A stretch of 64,000 nucleotides of DNA from CBDCCT01 sp965214995 (GCA_965214995.1 CBDCCT010000002.1:4030001-4094000), one strand, 5' to 3'; counted from the first letter of the stretch, positions 8,796 to 18,204 are shown. Translations and numbers: made by a program. Notes: generated by a model not told the origin, from the letters alone.

Positions 8796-9671
8796 ATGCC
8801 TACATCGTTTGTCAGCAGGCTTCACCAGCGCATCCTCGAGACCCGTTCCCGCGTCTGCTTAGGCATCGACCCGCGCCCCGAGGCGCACCCCCTGACGCAC
8901 CCGCAGAGGTTCGGGAACGACCCCGCGCAAGTCGCCAAGGCGGTGGTGTTCTACTTTCGCGGCATCGTCGAGGCGACCGAGGACGTGGTGGCCTGCTACA
9001 AGCTCCAGTCGGCCTTTTTCGAAGCCCTCGGCATCCCCGGCCTTATCGGCATGGCGCAACTTCTCGCGGACATTAGAGGGCGCGGCGTGCCGGTCATTTT
9101 GGACGCCAAGCGCGGCGATATCGGCGCGACGGCGGAAGCGTACGCGCGGGCGTACCTTGGCGAGGGCGTGTTCGCCGCGGACGCGCTCACCGTCAGTCCT
9201 TATGTGGGGATGGACGGGCTCGAGCCTTTTGTTAGCGCCGCAATGGACAACAGCCGAGGCTTGTTCGTGCTCGTCAAAACCTCCAACCCCGGCAGCGCCG
9301 ACTTCCAGGACGTGGACGCGGGCGGGCGCCCTCTTTACGAGCGGGTGGCCGAAAAGGTGACAGAGAGGGCAAAGAATTATCTCGAGGCCTCCGGCTACGC
9401 CCCCATCGGCGCGGTGGTGGGCGCGACGCAGCCGGAAGCGCTTCTCTCGCTGCGGGAGACTCTGCCGCACAGCGTTCTGCTCGTGCCGGGCTACGGCGCG
9501 CAGGGCGGCGGGGCGGGGGATGTGGCCGCCGCGTTTGACAGGAGTGGGCTAGGGGCGGTGGTGAGCTCGAGCCGCGGCCTCACCTACGCGGAAGGGGACG
9601 ATTTTCCGGGGCGGGCGAGGACGGCGGCTGAGGCGATGAGGGATGAAATCAACAAGGCGGTGGGTCGGTGA
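8796..9671 (+). CDS. pyrF: orotidine 5'-phosphate decarboxylase (type 2)
   Basis: 291 residues; converts OMP to UMP in pyrimidine synthesis. The catalytic VILDAKRGDIGATAEAYARA motif supplies the Lys and Asp residues. CLGIDPRPEAHP at the N-terminus, VSPYVGMDGLEPF, and LLVPGYGAQGG with SSSRGLTYA (phosphate site) mark the long, type 2 OMPDC subfamily. TACCCT at 8783-8788 is seven bases before ATG 8796, so a leaderless start is likely. Other pyrimidine genes are not next to it. Confidence 0.95.
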   Translation: MPTSFVSRLHQRILETRSRVCLGIDPRPEAHPLTHPQRFGNDPAQVAKAVVFYFRGIVEATEDVVACYKLQSAFFEALGIPGLIGMAQLLADIRGRGVPVILDAKRGDIGATAEAYARAYLGEGVFAADALTVSPYVGMDGLEPFVSAAMDNSRGLFVLVKTSNPGSADFQDVDAGGRPLYERVAEKVTERAKNYLEASGYAPIGAVVGATQPEALLSLRETLPHSVLLVPGYGAQGGGAGDVAAAFDRSGLGAVVSSSRGLTYAEGDDFPGRARTAAEAMRDEINKAVGR

Positions 9672-9798
9672 CGCGTTACGAAGCGCAAGGACCAGAGTTG
9701 AGCGCGAGGGGAAGAGATGCGGGCGTGACAGGCTGCTTTACGAGCGCTCAACCCTCGTCCGCAGCACCCGAAGCTGACATTTTTCGTTCAGAGGATGC

Positions 9799-10668
9799 GT
9801 GAACGAGAAACGTTACGACCTGCACATGCACACATATTATTCGGACGGCCGGGCCTCGCCCAGGGAGCTGCTTGAGCACGCCGCGAGTCTAGGTTTGGCG
9901 GGCGTGGCGATCACCGACCACGACAACGCGCGGGGCGCGCGGGAGGCGGAACCCGTTGCAGCGGCGCTGGGACTTACGCTGGTCCCCGGTATGGAATTTT
10001 CCTGCTACTGGCGGGGCCACACGGGACACGGCGGCGGGCCCGACGTGGACGTGCTCGGTTATTTTTTGGATTTGGACAGCCCGGAGTTGAAGAGGTTTGA
10101 AGAGGCGGCGTTGAAAAACCTGCAAGGCCGCGTTTTGACCTGCCTCGAGAATCTAAACGAACGGGGCTACCCCCTCACCCTAGAAGAGGTGCAGGCGGAG
10201 AACCCACGTTATTCGGGCTTTGTGCAGCTTATTCAGGCTTTGCACCATAGGTACGGGTTGTCTCGAGACGCCGCCTTAGCATTGCTCGACCAAGCTTGGC
10301 GGAACACGGGCCGATTCCGCTTTCACATAGACGAAGTTATCAACGTCATCCACGCCGCGAACGGGGTGGCGGTGCTCGCGCATCCTTCGATTCTCGAGCA
10401 TAACGGCGAAGTCATCGGGCGAGAGAGCGTGGCGGCGCTTGTCGAGATGGGGCTGGACGCGGTCGAGGTTTATCACCACCGCCTGGATGAGGCGATGCGG
10501 GCGCACTTTTTGGCGCTGGCGAAGGTTTTTAGCCTGCCCGTCACGGGCGGCTCGGACGAGCACGGCTGGCCGCGGGGCTTTCCGCGCATGGCTTCCGAGA
10601 CGGTTGGCGCGGCGGGGCTGGCGAAGTTAAAGGCTAGGAGACCAGAAACTCGAGCACCGCCTCCGTAA
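9799..10668 (+). CDS. PHP-domain metal-dependent phosphoesterase
   Basis: 289 residues. PHP metal-binding motifs are visible: DLHMHTYYSDG (HxH near the N-terminus), ITDHDNARG, a central Glu (PGMEFSCYW), LAHPS, and the terminal GGSDEHGWPRG. This standalone PHP family (TrpH/YciV-like) includes 5'-3' exoribonucleases acting on short oligonucleotides and AMP phosphatases; which applies here is not decidable. The start is GTG 9799 after a 127-base gap from pyrF. The last 35 bases overlap the convergent hydrolase gene, which may make the C-terminal tail non-essential. Confidence 0.85.
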   Translation: MNEKRYDLHMHTYYSDGRASPRELLEHAASLGLAGVAITDHDNARGAREAEPVAAALGLTLVPGMEFSCYWRGHTGHGGGPDVDVLGYFLDLDSPELKRFEEAALKNLQGRVLTCLENLNERGYPLTLEEVQAENPRYSGFVQLIQALHHRYGLSRDAALALLDQAWRNTGRFRFHIDEVINVIHAANGVAVLAHPSILEHNGEVIGRESVAALVEMGLDAVEVYHHRLDEAMRAHFLALAKVFSLPVTGGSDEHGWPRGFPRMASETVGAAGLAKLKARRPETRAPPP

Positions 10669-11503
10669 ACGCCTCTTTCGCCTCCCGCGGGGTCCAGTGG
10701 CCCGAGGGAAGGATTTTCAACGTCGCGTCGGGGATGCGTTTGGCGGCGCGTTTGGCGCGCGACACGGGCACCACCAGGTCGCGGTCGCCGTGGATGAGGA
10801 GCGTCGGCACGGAAAGCCGCCCGAGCCGCCCTAGATAGTTCGTCGTCAGCGCCGTGAGGTGCAACTCCTCGCGCAGCCAGCCCATAAAGGCGCGCTCGAT
10901 GTCCGGGACGCGCAACTGCTCGGCCACCTCCGCCAAAACCTCCTCGGTCACCGCTTTGCCTTGCCTGAATACGAACAGCCTGAGGAGCAGCCGGAGCGTG
11001 CGGGGCGAGCGGCGCAGCGCGGCCCAGGTGAGCGTCGACAGGCGCGGCGTGCGCAGCGCCAGGTAGGGCAGAAAGGGCACGTGGACCTCACCGCCCAGGC
11101 CGTAAGCGTCGATGAGCACGAGCTTGCGGACGCGCTTAGGATGTTTGAGCGCGTAACCCAGCGCCACGCCGCCGCCCATCGAGAAGCCCACAAGATAAAA
11201 GGTGTCCAGCTCCAGCGCGTCCGCCAGACCCTCCAAAAAGTCGATGTAGAAATTCGTCGTCGCCGCCCCTTTCGGACCTTCCGAGCGGCCGTAGCCGGGC
11301 CAGTCGGGCGCGATGACGCGGTAGTGGGCGCTCAAGGCCGCCACGCTCCCGCCGTAGGTGAGGCGCGCCGAGTCGAGCGCCGAGCCGTGCAGGAGCACGA
11401 GCGGCGCGCCCGCCCCCGCGGTGAGGACGTGGGTGCGGAGGCCCTTGACGGATAAAAAACGGTCTTGTAAAAGGCCCTCCGCGTTACGCCTCCAGCTCGT
11501 CAC
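10634..11503 (-). CDS. alpha/beta-fold hydrolase
   Basis: 289 residues. Features in order: oxyanion-hole VLLHGSALDSARL, APDWPGYGRSEGP, the nucleophile elbow VGFSMGGGVALGYA, an acid in IHGDRDLVVPVSRA, and the catalytic His in LPSGHWTPREA. The complete Ser-Asp-His triad suggests an active esterase, lipase or peptidase. Its start lies inside the 3' end of the patatin-like gene (20-base overlap), so the two are probably cotranscribed and might both act on lipids. Substrate unknown. Confidence 0.88.
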   Translation of the reverse strand: MTSWRRNAEGLLQDRFLSVKGLRTHVLTAGAGAPLVLLHGSALDSARLTYGGSVAALSAHYRVIAPDWPGYGRSEGPKGAATTNFYIDFLEGLADALELDTFYLVGFSMGGGVALGYALKHPKRVRKLVLIDAYGLGGEVHVPFLPYLALRTPRLSTLTWAALRRSPRTLRLLLRLFVFRQGKAVTEEVLAEVAEQLRVPDIERAFMGWLREELHLTALTTNYLGRLGRLSVPTLLIHGDRDLVVPVSRAKRAAKRIPDATLKILPSGHWTPREAKEAFTEAVLEFLVS

Positions 11504-12305
11504 GGTGGTGCTTTAGGTACGAAAGCGTCTCCCGGTAGCCGAGCTCGACCCCCTCGTCAAAGCGGTCGAACGCGAAGAGCCCGTAACTCTCGGGAAAATC
11601 GGGCCGCAGGAGGCCGTCGGGCGGGTGCATGGCGACTTGCAGGTCGATGAGCCGCGACTGGGAAATGGTGTAGCTCTTGCGCAGGAGCGCCACGGGCAAG
11701 GCCGCCTGGCCCGTGAGGGAGTGAACAAAGCGTTTGAGCCCGCTCTCGTCCTCGGGCAGCTCGAGCCTTTCTTTGGGCGACGGGCTCACGTCCACCGCCA
11801 GCACGGGCGCGTTCGTCATGGTGACGATGAGGTCGACGGGCAGGTTGCTCAAAATGCCCCCGTCCGACAGGTCGCGCCCGCCCAGCTTGACGGGGCTGAA
11901 GAGTCCCGGAAAGGCGTTGCTGGCGCTTAGCGCCCGGAGCAGCGCGCCCCGGCTAAAGGTGACGAGCTCGCCGCGCTGGATGTCGGTCGCGTTGACGACC
12001 AGGGGGATTTGCAACCCCTCAAAGGTCGCGGGCAGATGGGGCTCTAAAGCCTTTTCAATTTCGCCTTGCTCCATCAGCCCGCTCCCGCTGTCTAGGTCAA
12101 TGAGCTGCGTGGCCGACAGGTTTCTGATAATGCTTGCAACCTCTCCCGCGCTGCACCCCGCGCAAAAGAGCGCCGCGATAAAGGCCGCCGTCGAGCAGGC
12201 GGCCACGGCCACGACCGTAACGCCCTCCTCCTCCAACGCCTTGAGCACCCCGATATGCGCCAGGCAGCGCGCGCCGCCGCCGCTGAGTACAAGTCCTACG
12301 TCCAT
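11484..12305 (-). CDS. patatin-like phospholipase family protein
   Basis: 273 residues. The oxyanion loop LVLSGGGARCLAHIGVLKALEEEGV is at the N-terminus and the catalytic Asp motif LSDGGILSNLPVDL is about residue 145. The nucleophile position reads VAACSTAAF, so it keeps the Ser but departs from the usual GxSxG (flanking Gly residues replaced by Ala). Patatins hydrolyse acyl esters of phospholipids. Activity is likely but the altered elbow leaves some doubt. First gene of a two-gene unit with the downstream hydrolase. Confidence 0.82.
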   Translation of the reverse strand: MDVGLVLSGGGARCLAHIGVLKALEEEGVTVVAVAACSTAAFIAALFCAGCSAGEVASIIRNLSATQLIDLDSGSGLMEQGEIEKALEPHLPATFEGLQIPLVVNATDIQRGELVTFSRGALLRALSASNAFPGLFSPVKLGGRDLSDGGILSNLPVDLIVTMTNAPVLAVDVSPSPKERLELPEDESGLKRFVHSLTGQAALPVALLRKSYTISQSRLIDLQVAMHPPDGLLRPDFPESYGLFAFDRFDEGVELGYRETLSYLKHHRDELEA

Positions 12306-12392
12306 AGCAAATCCATGCTTCAGAGTACGTTAGACGCGCGCGCGGCGCTGTTAGAGCGGTACCACCCGCGCTTTCGGGCCTGCGGTGAAACT

Positions 12393-15005
12393 TTACGACA
12401 CCCCCTCCAGCTGCGTTAAGCTCGCCTCGAGCCCCCTAACAAGCTCCTCCGCTTCTGCCAGCCGCCGCCTTTCTTCCTCAACCACCTCGGCGGGCGCGTT
12501 GTCTACAAATTTGGAGTTGGAGAGCTTTTTTTGACTTTTGTCACGGTTGCCCCGGAGTTCTTTGAGCCGCTTCTCCTGCCGCGCGCGCCACTCGTCTAAA
12601 TCCACCAACCCGGCCAGCGGCAAGCGCAGGGTGAGGTCGGGGACGACTTGTGAGAGGGACGCGCCCGCGGGTTCGCCCCTCTTTACGGTGGCTCGAGCAA
12701 GCGCCGCGAACCCTTCCGCGTTACCTTCAATCACCTCCGCGGCGGGTCCCTCGACATGCACCTTAATCATTTGCGAGGGCGATAGGTTGGCCTCAGAGCG
12801 GAGGTTCCGCGCGGCGCTCACCGCGTCCTGAAGGTGCGCGAAGTCCTTTTCGGCGGCCTCGTCCATAAGATTCTCGTCCACCTCGGGCCACGCCGCCCGG
12901 CCCAGGTCCTCGAAACCCAGCGCCCCGTAAAGCTCGGCGGTGATAAAGGGAATCATCGGGTGTAAAAGTTTGAGGATGGTCGTGAGCGTGTGTTTGAGCG
13001 CGGCGCGGGTCTGTGTACTACCCTCGCGCAGGTGCGGCTTGGCGGCTTCTAAGTACCAGTCGCAGAACTCGGACCAGACGAAGTCGTAGGCGGCGCGGTT
13101 GGCGGCACCCAAGTCGAAATGCTCGAGCCCCGCCGTAATCTCCTCAACCGCGCGCTGCAAACGGCTCAGAATCCACCTGTCCGCCAAGGTTTCCGGTGTA
13201 AGTTCCGCCTCAACCGCGTCATCCAAGTTCATCATCGCAAAGCGGGCTGCGTTCCAGAGCTTGTTGTTAAAGTTTCGCCCCATCTCCACCCGGCGCGCGT
13301 CCCAGCGGATGTCCTGCCCGCCCGTCGAGGTGTGGGTCATGGCGAAGCGTAAAGCGTCCGCCCCGTACTGGTTGATGACCTCTAAGGGGTCGATGCCGTT
13401 GCCCTTAGACTTGGACATCTTCTGACCGTGCTCGTCCAGCACCAGCCCGTGCAGCATGATATAGCTAAAGGGCTTCGTCCCCGTCAAGCTGTAGCCCGCC
13501 AGTTGCATCTTCGTCACCCAGAAGAAAAGGATGTCGTAGCCCGTGACCAGCACCGAGGTCGGGTAGAACTTCTCAAAAAACGGGTCATCCGTGTCGGGCC
13601 AGCCGAGGGTCGAGAAGGGCCAGAGGTTGGATGAAAACCAGGTGTCGAACACGTCCGGGTCTTGGGTGAGCTCGAGCCCCCCGTAGCGCGGGTCGTCGGG
13701 CGGGTCGAGGTACGGGTTTTCGGGGTCGGGCACGTAGACGTTGCCCTCGGCGTCATACCAGGCGGGGATTTGGTGGCCCCACCAGAGCTGACGGGAGATG
13801 TTCCAGTCGCGCAGGCCCGTGAGCCAGTCGCGGTTCACCTTGGTGTAGCGCTCGGGCGTGAGGAGCATGTCGCCCCGCTCCAAGCCCTCCAGCACCGCGG
13901 GCGCGACCTCGCTCATCTTGAACCACCACTGGGTTGACAATATGGGTTCGACGGGCTCGCCCGTGCGCTGGGATAAACCCAAAGGGATGGTGTAGTCGCG
14001 CTTGTTAAGCAGCAACCCTTCCGCCTCGAGCGCCTCAACCACCGCCGCGCGCCCTTCAAAACGGTCCAGACCCCGGAACCTCTCGGGCACGAGGTCGCTC
14101 GTCAGTTTGGCGTCAAGGTCAATCACGCTGGGCTTTTCTAAACCGTGCCTCTCCCCTATCTCGAAGTCCGTCGGGTCGTGCGCCGGGGTGATTTTTAGCG
14201 CGCCCGTGCCGAAGTCCATCTCGACCGCCTCGTCGGCAATCACGGGAATCCAGCGGTCGGTGAGGGGGATGCGCGCTCGTTTGCCCACCAAGCTTTTGAA
14301 GCGCTCGTCGTCAGGGTGAACCGCGACGGCCTGGTCGGCAAAAATCGTCTCGGGGCGCACGGTGGCTATAGAAATGTTCCCGCCCTCCTCCAGAGGATAA
14401 GCGAGCGTGTAGAGCGTGCCGGGGCGTTCTTCGCGGTCCACCTCGAGCTCTGATAGCGTCGTCCGGCTCGCCGGGTCCCAGTTGACGATGCGCTCGCCCC
14501 GGTAGATGAGGCCGCGCCCATAGAGCTCCACAAACTGCTTGCGCACCGCACGGGACAAGCCTTCATCCATCGTGAAGCGCGTCCGCGTCCAGTCCGCCGA
14601 GATGCCCAGACGCTGAAGTTGGCTTAAGATGATGCCGCCGTAACGCTCTTTCCACGCCCACACACGCTCCAAAAACTTTTCGCGGCCCAAATCCTCTTTG
14701 GTTAAACCTTCTTCGCGCAACGCCCGCTCAACCTGCACCTGCGTGGTGATTCCCGCGTGGTCGGTGCCGGGCTGAAAAAGCGCCTCAAACCCCTGCATCC
14801 TTTTGAACCTCGTTAGCGTGTCGATAATCGTGTTGTCAAACGCGTGGCCCAAGTGCAAGTTTCCATTCACGTTGGGGGGCGGGATGACGATGCAAAAGGG
14901 CGGCTTGCTCGAGGTCGCGTCGGCGGCATAAGGCTCTTCGGCCCACCTCTTCACCCACTTCGCCTCGATGTCAAAAGGGTCGTACTGTTTCGCCAGCTCG
15001 TTCAT
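12393..15005 (-). CDS. valS: valyl-tRNA synthetase
   Basis: 870 residues; charges tRNA-Val. Visible: HIGH box as HLGHA in PPPNVNGNLHLGHAFDN, the editing-domain region (TLYTLAYPLEEGG...TVRPETIFADQAVAVHP), the KMSKS box in HGQKMSKSKGNGIDPL, and a C-terminal coiled coil with the family's usual LVDLDEWRARQEKRL. The start is ATG 15005, preceded by GAGGAGG; the frame extends 15 codons upstream without a ribosome site. Expression is predicted to be controlled by the T-box leader immediately upstream, which reads uncharged tRNA-Val. Confidence 0.97.
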   Translation of the reverse strand: MNELAKQYDPFDIEAKWVKRWAEEPYAADATSSKPPFCIVIPPPNVNGNLHLGHAFDNTIIDTLTRFKRMQGFEALFQPGTDHAGITTQVQVERALREEGLTKEDLGREKFLERVWAWKERYGGIILSQLQRLGISADWTRTRFTMDEGLSRAVRKQFVELYGRGLIYRGERIVNWDPASRTTLSELEVDREERPGTLYTLAYPLEEGGNISIATVRPETIFADQAVAVHPDDERFKSLVGKRARIPLTDRWIPVIADEAVEMDFGTGALKITPAHDPTDFEIGERHGLEKPSVIDLDAKLTSDLVPERFRGLDRFEGRAAVVEALEAEGLLLNKRDYTIPLGLSQRTGEPVEPILSTQWWFKMSEVAPAVLEGLERGDMLLTPERYTKVNRDWLTGLRDWNISRQLWWGHQIPAWYDAEGNVYVPDPENPYLDPPDDPRYGGLELTQDPDVFDTWFSSNLWPFSTLGWPDTDDPFFEKFYPTSVLVTGYDILFFWVTKMQLAGYSLTGTKPFSYIMLHGLVLDEHGQKMSKSKGNGIDPLEVINQYGADALRFAMTHTSTGGQDIRWDARRVEMGRNFNNKLWNAARFAMMNLDDAVEAELTPETLADRWILSRLQRAVEEITAGLEHFDLGAANRAAYDFVWSEFCDWYLEAAKPHLREGSTQTRAALKHTLTTILKLLHPMIPFITAELYGALGFEDLGRAAWPEVDENLMDEAAEKDFAHLQDAVSAARNLRSEANLSPSQMIKVHVEGPAAEVIEGNAEGFAALARATVKRGEPAGASLSQVVPDLTLRLPLAGLVDLDEWRARQEKRLKELRGNRDKSQKKLSNSKFVDNAPAEVVEEERRRLAEAEELVRGLEASLTQLEGVS

Positions 15006-15027
15006 AGTCGCGCCTCCTCTAAAATGG

Positions 15028-15347
15028 GCAAAAAAGAAACGCCCGCTCAAGTTTCAGAAGCGGACGAGGCCCCACACAAAATTCAGGGTCCCGCGGTACC
15101 ACCGCAGTTCTTCTCTTTGGCCCGAAAACAAGAACCGGAGAAGCGCTCATTGGCCGCGCTGTCGGGGCGGCGTCCGGAGGGTCTAGTAAGTTCTCCACCG
15201 AGAACCGTTCTTCCTCTCTAAAAGAGTTCACCTCGTTGACGAGATGATACCTCCAAAGGTGGGGCGACGTTCACTCGAATCTTCTCCACCCAAACTCTCA
15301 GCGCGTCACTTGGGCTCTCTGTCGAGGGGGCTCGAGCTACTCCTCCC
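15028..15347 (-). ncRNA. T-box leader riboswitch (valine) of valS
   Basis: The 320-base leader carries the T-box sequence AACTGCGGTGGTACCGCG (minus strand, plus coordinates 15109-15092), whose TGG contacts the CCA end of uncharged tRNA. Upstream, Stem I elements are visible: AGTA at the specifier internal loop, CAGAGAGCC, a CCCAAG/TTTGGG distal stem and GTGAAC before GTC (15268-15266). The GTC is the likely specifier codon, matching tRNA-Val(GAC). Downstream, a GTCCGCT/AGCGGGC hairpin (15065-15041) plus a T-run (15039-15030) forms the terminator just before the valS ribosome site. Identification of the class is firm; the exact specifier is inferred. Confidence 0.88.
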
Positions 15348-15353
15348 TTAAAA

Positions 15354-15382
15354 AGTATAGCAGAACGAATACGCGCATACAA
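15354..15382 (-). promoter_or_regulatory. promoter of the valS T-box leader
   Basis: TTGTAT (15382-15377) and TATACT (15359-15354) with a 17-base spacer, on the minus strand. Transcription would begin at about 15347, just before the first Stem I strand. The promoter lies right behind the stop codon of the upstream VTT-domain gene. Confidence 0.65.
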
Positions 15383-15387
15383 GCGGA

Positions 15388-16047
15388 CTACGGAGCAAGA
15401 GGCCTGCTCTCCCGTCGCCTCAACATGTAAGACAAGCCGAGACTTACCAAGAGCAGACCCGCCGACGCGAGCAGATAGGGCGCGTTGATTGTCACGCGCG
15501 CCGCGCCCAGGTCCCCCTCGACGGACGCGCCCACCAGCACGCCGGTGAGTAGACCCGGCGCGCCGCCCAGGGCAGTGGCGAGGAGAAAGGCCGAAAAGGA
15601 AATCCGTAAAAAACCCGAGGCGTAGTTGATGAGGTCGCCGGGGAGGGCGAGGAGGCGGCCCAGCAGGACGGTCTCAAAGGAGCGGCTGCGCAAGCGGGCG
15701 ACGAAATCTCCCCTTATCTCGAGCCCCCCCGCCCCAAAAGCGCGCCCAATCGCGTAGGCGAGCCCCGACGAGAGGAGCGTCGCGACCAGCGCGTACAAAG
15801 AACCCCACACCGGCCCGAAAAGAAAGCCCGAGGCGACGGTCAAAAAGGTGACGGGCAGGAGCGTGAGCGGTCTCAACAGGTACGCGCCTAAGAGCACGAA
15901 GGGCGTCGCCGCGCTCTCGGGTGCGTGCACCAACCATTCCCCCAAAAGGCCGAGAGGGCTCACCTCCCGAAAGCGCGCCACGACAAAAAACGTGAGGAGG
16001 AGCGCGAGCCAAAAGGCGAGAACGGTGAAGCGTTGCGGGCGCGTCAT
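15388..16047 (-). CDS. TVP38/TMEM64 (VTT domain) family membrane protein
   Basis: 219 residues, with about five hydrophobic spans. RPLTLLPVTFLTVASGFLFGPVWGSLYALVATLLSSGLAYAIGRAFG is the VTT/SNARE-associated (DedA-like) core with the FxPxxxLtvasGxlFG pattern, followed by the amphipathic region and GDLINYASGFLRISFSAFLLAT. DedA/VTT proteins act in lipid scrambling or flippase-like functions; the specific role here is unknown. A TATGAT box lies nine bases before the ATG. It is on the same strand as valS but valS has its own promoter. Confidence 0.82.
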   Translation of the reverse strand: MTRPQRFTVLAFWLALLLTFFVVARFREVSPLGLLGEWLVHAPESAATPFVLLGAYLLRPLTLLPVTFLTVASGFLFGPVWGSLYALVATLLSSGLAYAIGRAFGAGGLEIRGDFVARLRSRSFETVLLGRLLALPGDLINYASGFLRISFSAFLLATALGGAPGLLTGVLVGASVEGDLGAARVTINAPYLLASAGLLLVSLGLSYMLRRRESRPLAP

Positions 16048-16110
16048 GAGACCCCTATCATAGAGCCATCAAGTAATATTAGGCGCGGATTTTTTACAGC
16101 TAGTGCCCCG

Positions 16111-17059
16111 TCACTCTGTTACTGATGGATAGAGGCGCTGCAGCTTGACCCGCGCCTCCTGAGAGGTGAAGCGCCAGTTGATGGTAGCGCGTGCGTTATT
16201 GCGCCGCTGCTCATAAGCGGCGAGTTCTTGTGTGAGCGTCCTTTCATCCTCGATGCGCCGGTCTAAGCACTGCCTACCGAGGATGCTGAGTTCTATTTCG
16301 GCCATGTTGAGGTGGGAGCCGCCTTCCAGCTCGTTGAGCCAAGAGGCGTGTTTGGGGGTGTAGTGGAACTCGAGCTTCTTGAGGATACGCCGAGCTTCAG
16401 CAGGAGGGAAAGTTTCGTAGAGCGAGGCAGGTCTGTGGGTGTTGAGGTTGTCAAGCACCACCCGCACGACCTCGGCGTCGGGATAGGCCACATCAACCAG
16501 CCACTGCATCTGCTTGGCAAAGTCTTGCATGGTGCGCTGGAGGGTCACTTCAACATGCCGCCAGCCCCTTTGCGGTTCACAGAACATGAAGAGGTTACGC
16601 GTCCCGTTACGCTTGTACTCGTAGTCGTAGCACGCCGGTTGACCAGGTTTGGCAGGTAGAGGCAAGCGCTTCTCGCCAATCAACTGCTTGTTAGTTTCAT
16701 CAAAACAGACTTTGGGGCGCTTGGAATCATAAGGCTCCTCGTACAGGTCAAGCGCATCTTCCATCGCCGCTACAAACTCACTGCTTACTTTCGGAATGCA
16801 CCACTGCTTTTTCAATAAGGTTTAAGCTCGTCTTTTTGAGCACCCGCCGCACCGTCTCATGGCTGAGCGAGTCTGCCAAGCCCAGTTCCACCGCTTTGTC
16901 AGCCAGCAGTCTCAAGCTCCACCTCGCCTGTCCATCAGGAGCGGCGCTACAAGCCACAACAATCAGATGCGCCTCGTCTCTACCTAAAAGTTTCGGCCTC
17001 TGCCCGCGCCGAGGCCGTTCACGTAGCGCGCTTTCTAGTATCGTTTTCAACCAGACCAT
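16111..17059 (-). pseudogene. IS630-family transposase remnant (two frames, N-terminus lost)
   Basis: Two overlapping frames: 17059-16778 gives ALRERPRRGQRPKLLGRDEA and DSLSHETVRRVLKK (second helix-turn-helix region), and 16815-16111 gives KKQWCIPKVS, then the DDE catalytic region PKVCFDETNKQLIGEK, VVLDNLNTH and HYTPKHASWLNELE. The frames join at the A-run in TTGAAAAAGCAG (about 16810) by a +1 step, which may be programmed frameshifting or a mutation. The usual first ~70 residues with the N-terminal HTH are absent upstream of 17059, where stop codons occur. No terminal inverted repeats were found. Probably a dead copy. Confidence 0.8.
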
Positions 17060-17220
17060 TTAGCAGGAGCGTCGCCTGAATCAGGAACCTCATCCCAGAC
17101 GATTACCCGTGCAACCAAGGCAGTAGAAGCCCCGGTCAGCACGAGTAATCTGCGATATGTCGAGTACCGCAAGAACCAGCATACAAGCCAGCTACACCCT
17201 GGGACTCCCTTCCGTTCAGC

Positions 17221-17976
17221 TCAGTCGATCGAGCGAACGCGGTGCTCGTCGATGGCGAGTTCCGTCTCCTCGCCGATCGTCTCGAAGAATATGTAGCCGG
17301 TTCCCAGTTCCGTCACATCAAAGGAAGACGCGGCCTCACCGCTGTAGGCGGTCGTCGTCAGGGGTGCCGAAGCCACCACCTCTCCATCACGTAGCAACTC
17401 GGCATCCGCCGTCAAGGCGCCGTCCTCGTCCCCGAAGGTGTAGCGAAGCGTGTGCCAACCTCCTTCGGTGACGTCTTGTCCCAAGACGGACAATCCATCA
17501 CCCTCGGGCATCACCTCAATAATGAAGTAACGTAGCGGAGAGGAGGGGTCCTCCGGGTCCAGAAGGAAGATGCCTGCCGCCAACCTAAATTCAGTACCGG
17601 CGCCAGGATCGAGGTATACATCCAATTCAGTGGTGTAACCGGCGTCCGGCCAAGCTTGAGGAAAGCCGGCCCCTGGCGTAGACGGTCCGCCCGCGTCAAA
17701 GCCCGCCGTTTCCTGCCAATAATCGTTGCAAGGGCCTTGACGCACCACGGCGTATCCTTCCCCCTCTGATGGTTCGACGGGTCCACTGGACGCGTCCCGG
17801 TGCTCGATCTCGCCGCACCAACCCTCTTCACCAGGCATGGAACCCGTGATCCATCCGTCGATGCCGCTCTCGAACCCTTGGTGCCAATCCACGAACGGCT
17901 CCGGCTGGGCTGTTGCCGTGCCCAGAGTCATGCCGAACAGAACGATAATCGTTGCGATGCGCACAAGGTTGTTCAT
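17221..17976 (-). CDS. secreted protein of unknown function
   Basis: 251 residues with a clear Sec signal peptide (MNNLVRIATIIVLFGMTLG, cleavage after ATA). The mature part, rich in Gly, Asp and aromatic residues (VDWHQGFESGIDGWI...TELDVYLDPGAG...GGWHTLRYTF), resembles the jelly-roll (concanavalin-like or carbohydrate-binding) folds of bacterial exported proteins, but I recognise no named family. Two Cys residues could form a disulfide. It lies between a transposase remnant and a regulator, on the same strand as both. Confidence 0.7.
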   Translation of the reverse strand: MNNLVRIATIIVLFGMTLGTATAQPEPFVDWHQGFESGIDGWITGSMPGEEGWCGEIEHRDASSGPVEPSEGEGYAVVRQGPCNDYWQETAGFDAGGPSTPGAGFPQAWPDAGYTTELDVYLDPGAGTEFRLAAGIFLLDPEDPSSPLRYFIIEVMPEGDGLSVLGQDVTEGGWHTLRYTFGDEDGALTADAELLRDGEVVASAPLTTTAYSGEAASSFDVTELGTGYIFFETIGEETELAIDEHRVRSID

Positions 17977-18019
17977 GGTTCTCCTATCTTGCTCGCGGCC
18001 TGATCGACCGCTTCGCGTT

Positions 18020-18065
18020 TTTCGGTCGTGGCTGAATACGTCTTTCGGTCGTGGCTGAATACGTC
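18020..18065. repeat. perfect 23-bp tandem duplication
   Basis: The 23 bases at 18020-18042 are repeated exactly at 18043-18065, upstream of the secreted-protein gene that begins at 17976. It may be a replication-slippage product or a pair of protein-binding sites. Confidence 0.85.
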
Positions 18066-18204
18066 GTCAGCTATTTTGGAATCGACAACTGCATGAGTTT
18101 GCCCCCTTTCGTGAGAACGACCTCGGGTCATTGGGCTGCGCCCATTGCTGCCCAAACCGTCTCGTGAGAAGCCCAGAATGACCCTTCGTGCTTGCTCATC
18201 CTTA

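Noticed and set aside
12316..12420. Short plus-strand frame (about 33 codons) between patatin and valS
   Set aside because: Overlaps the end of valS, no ribosome site and no known product.
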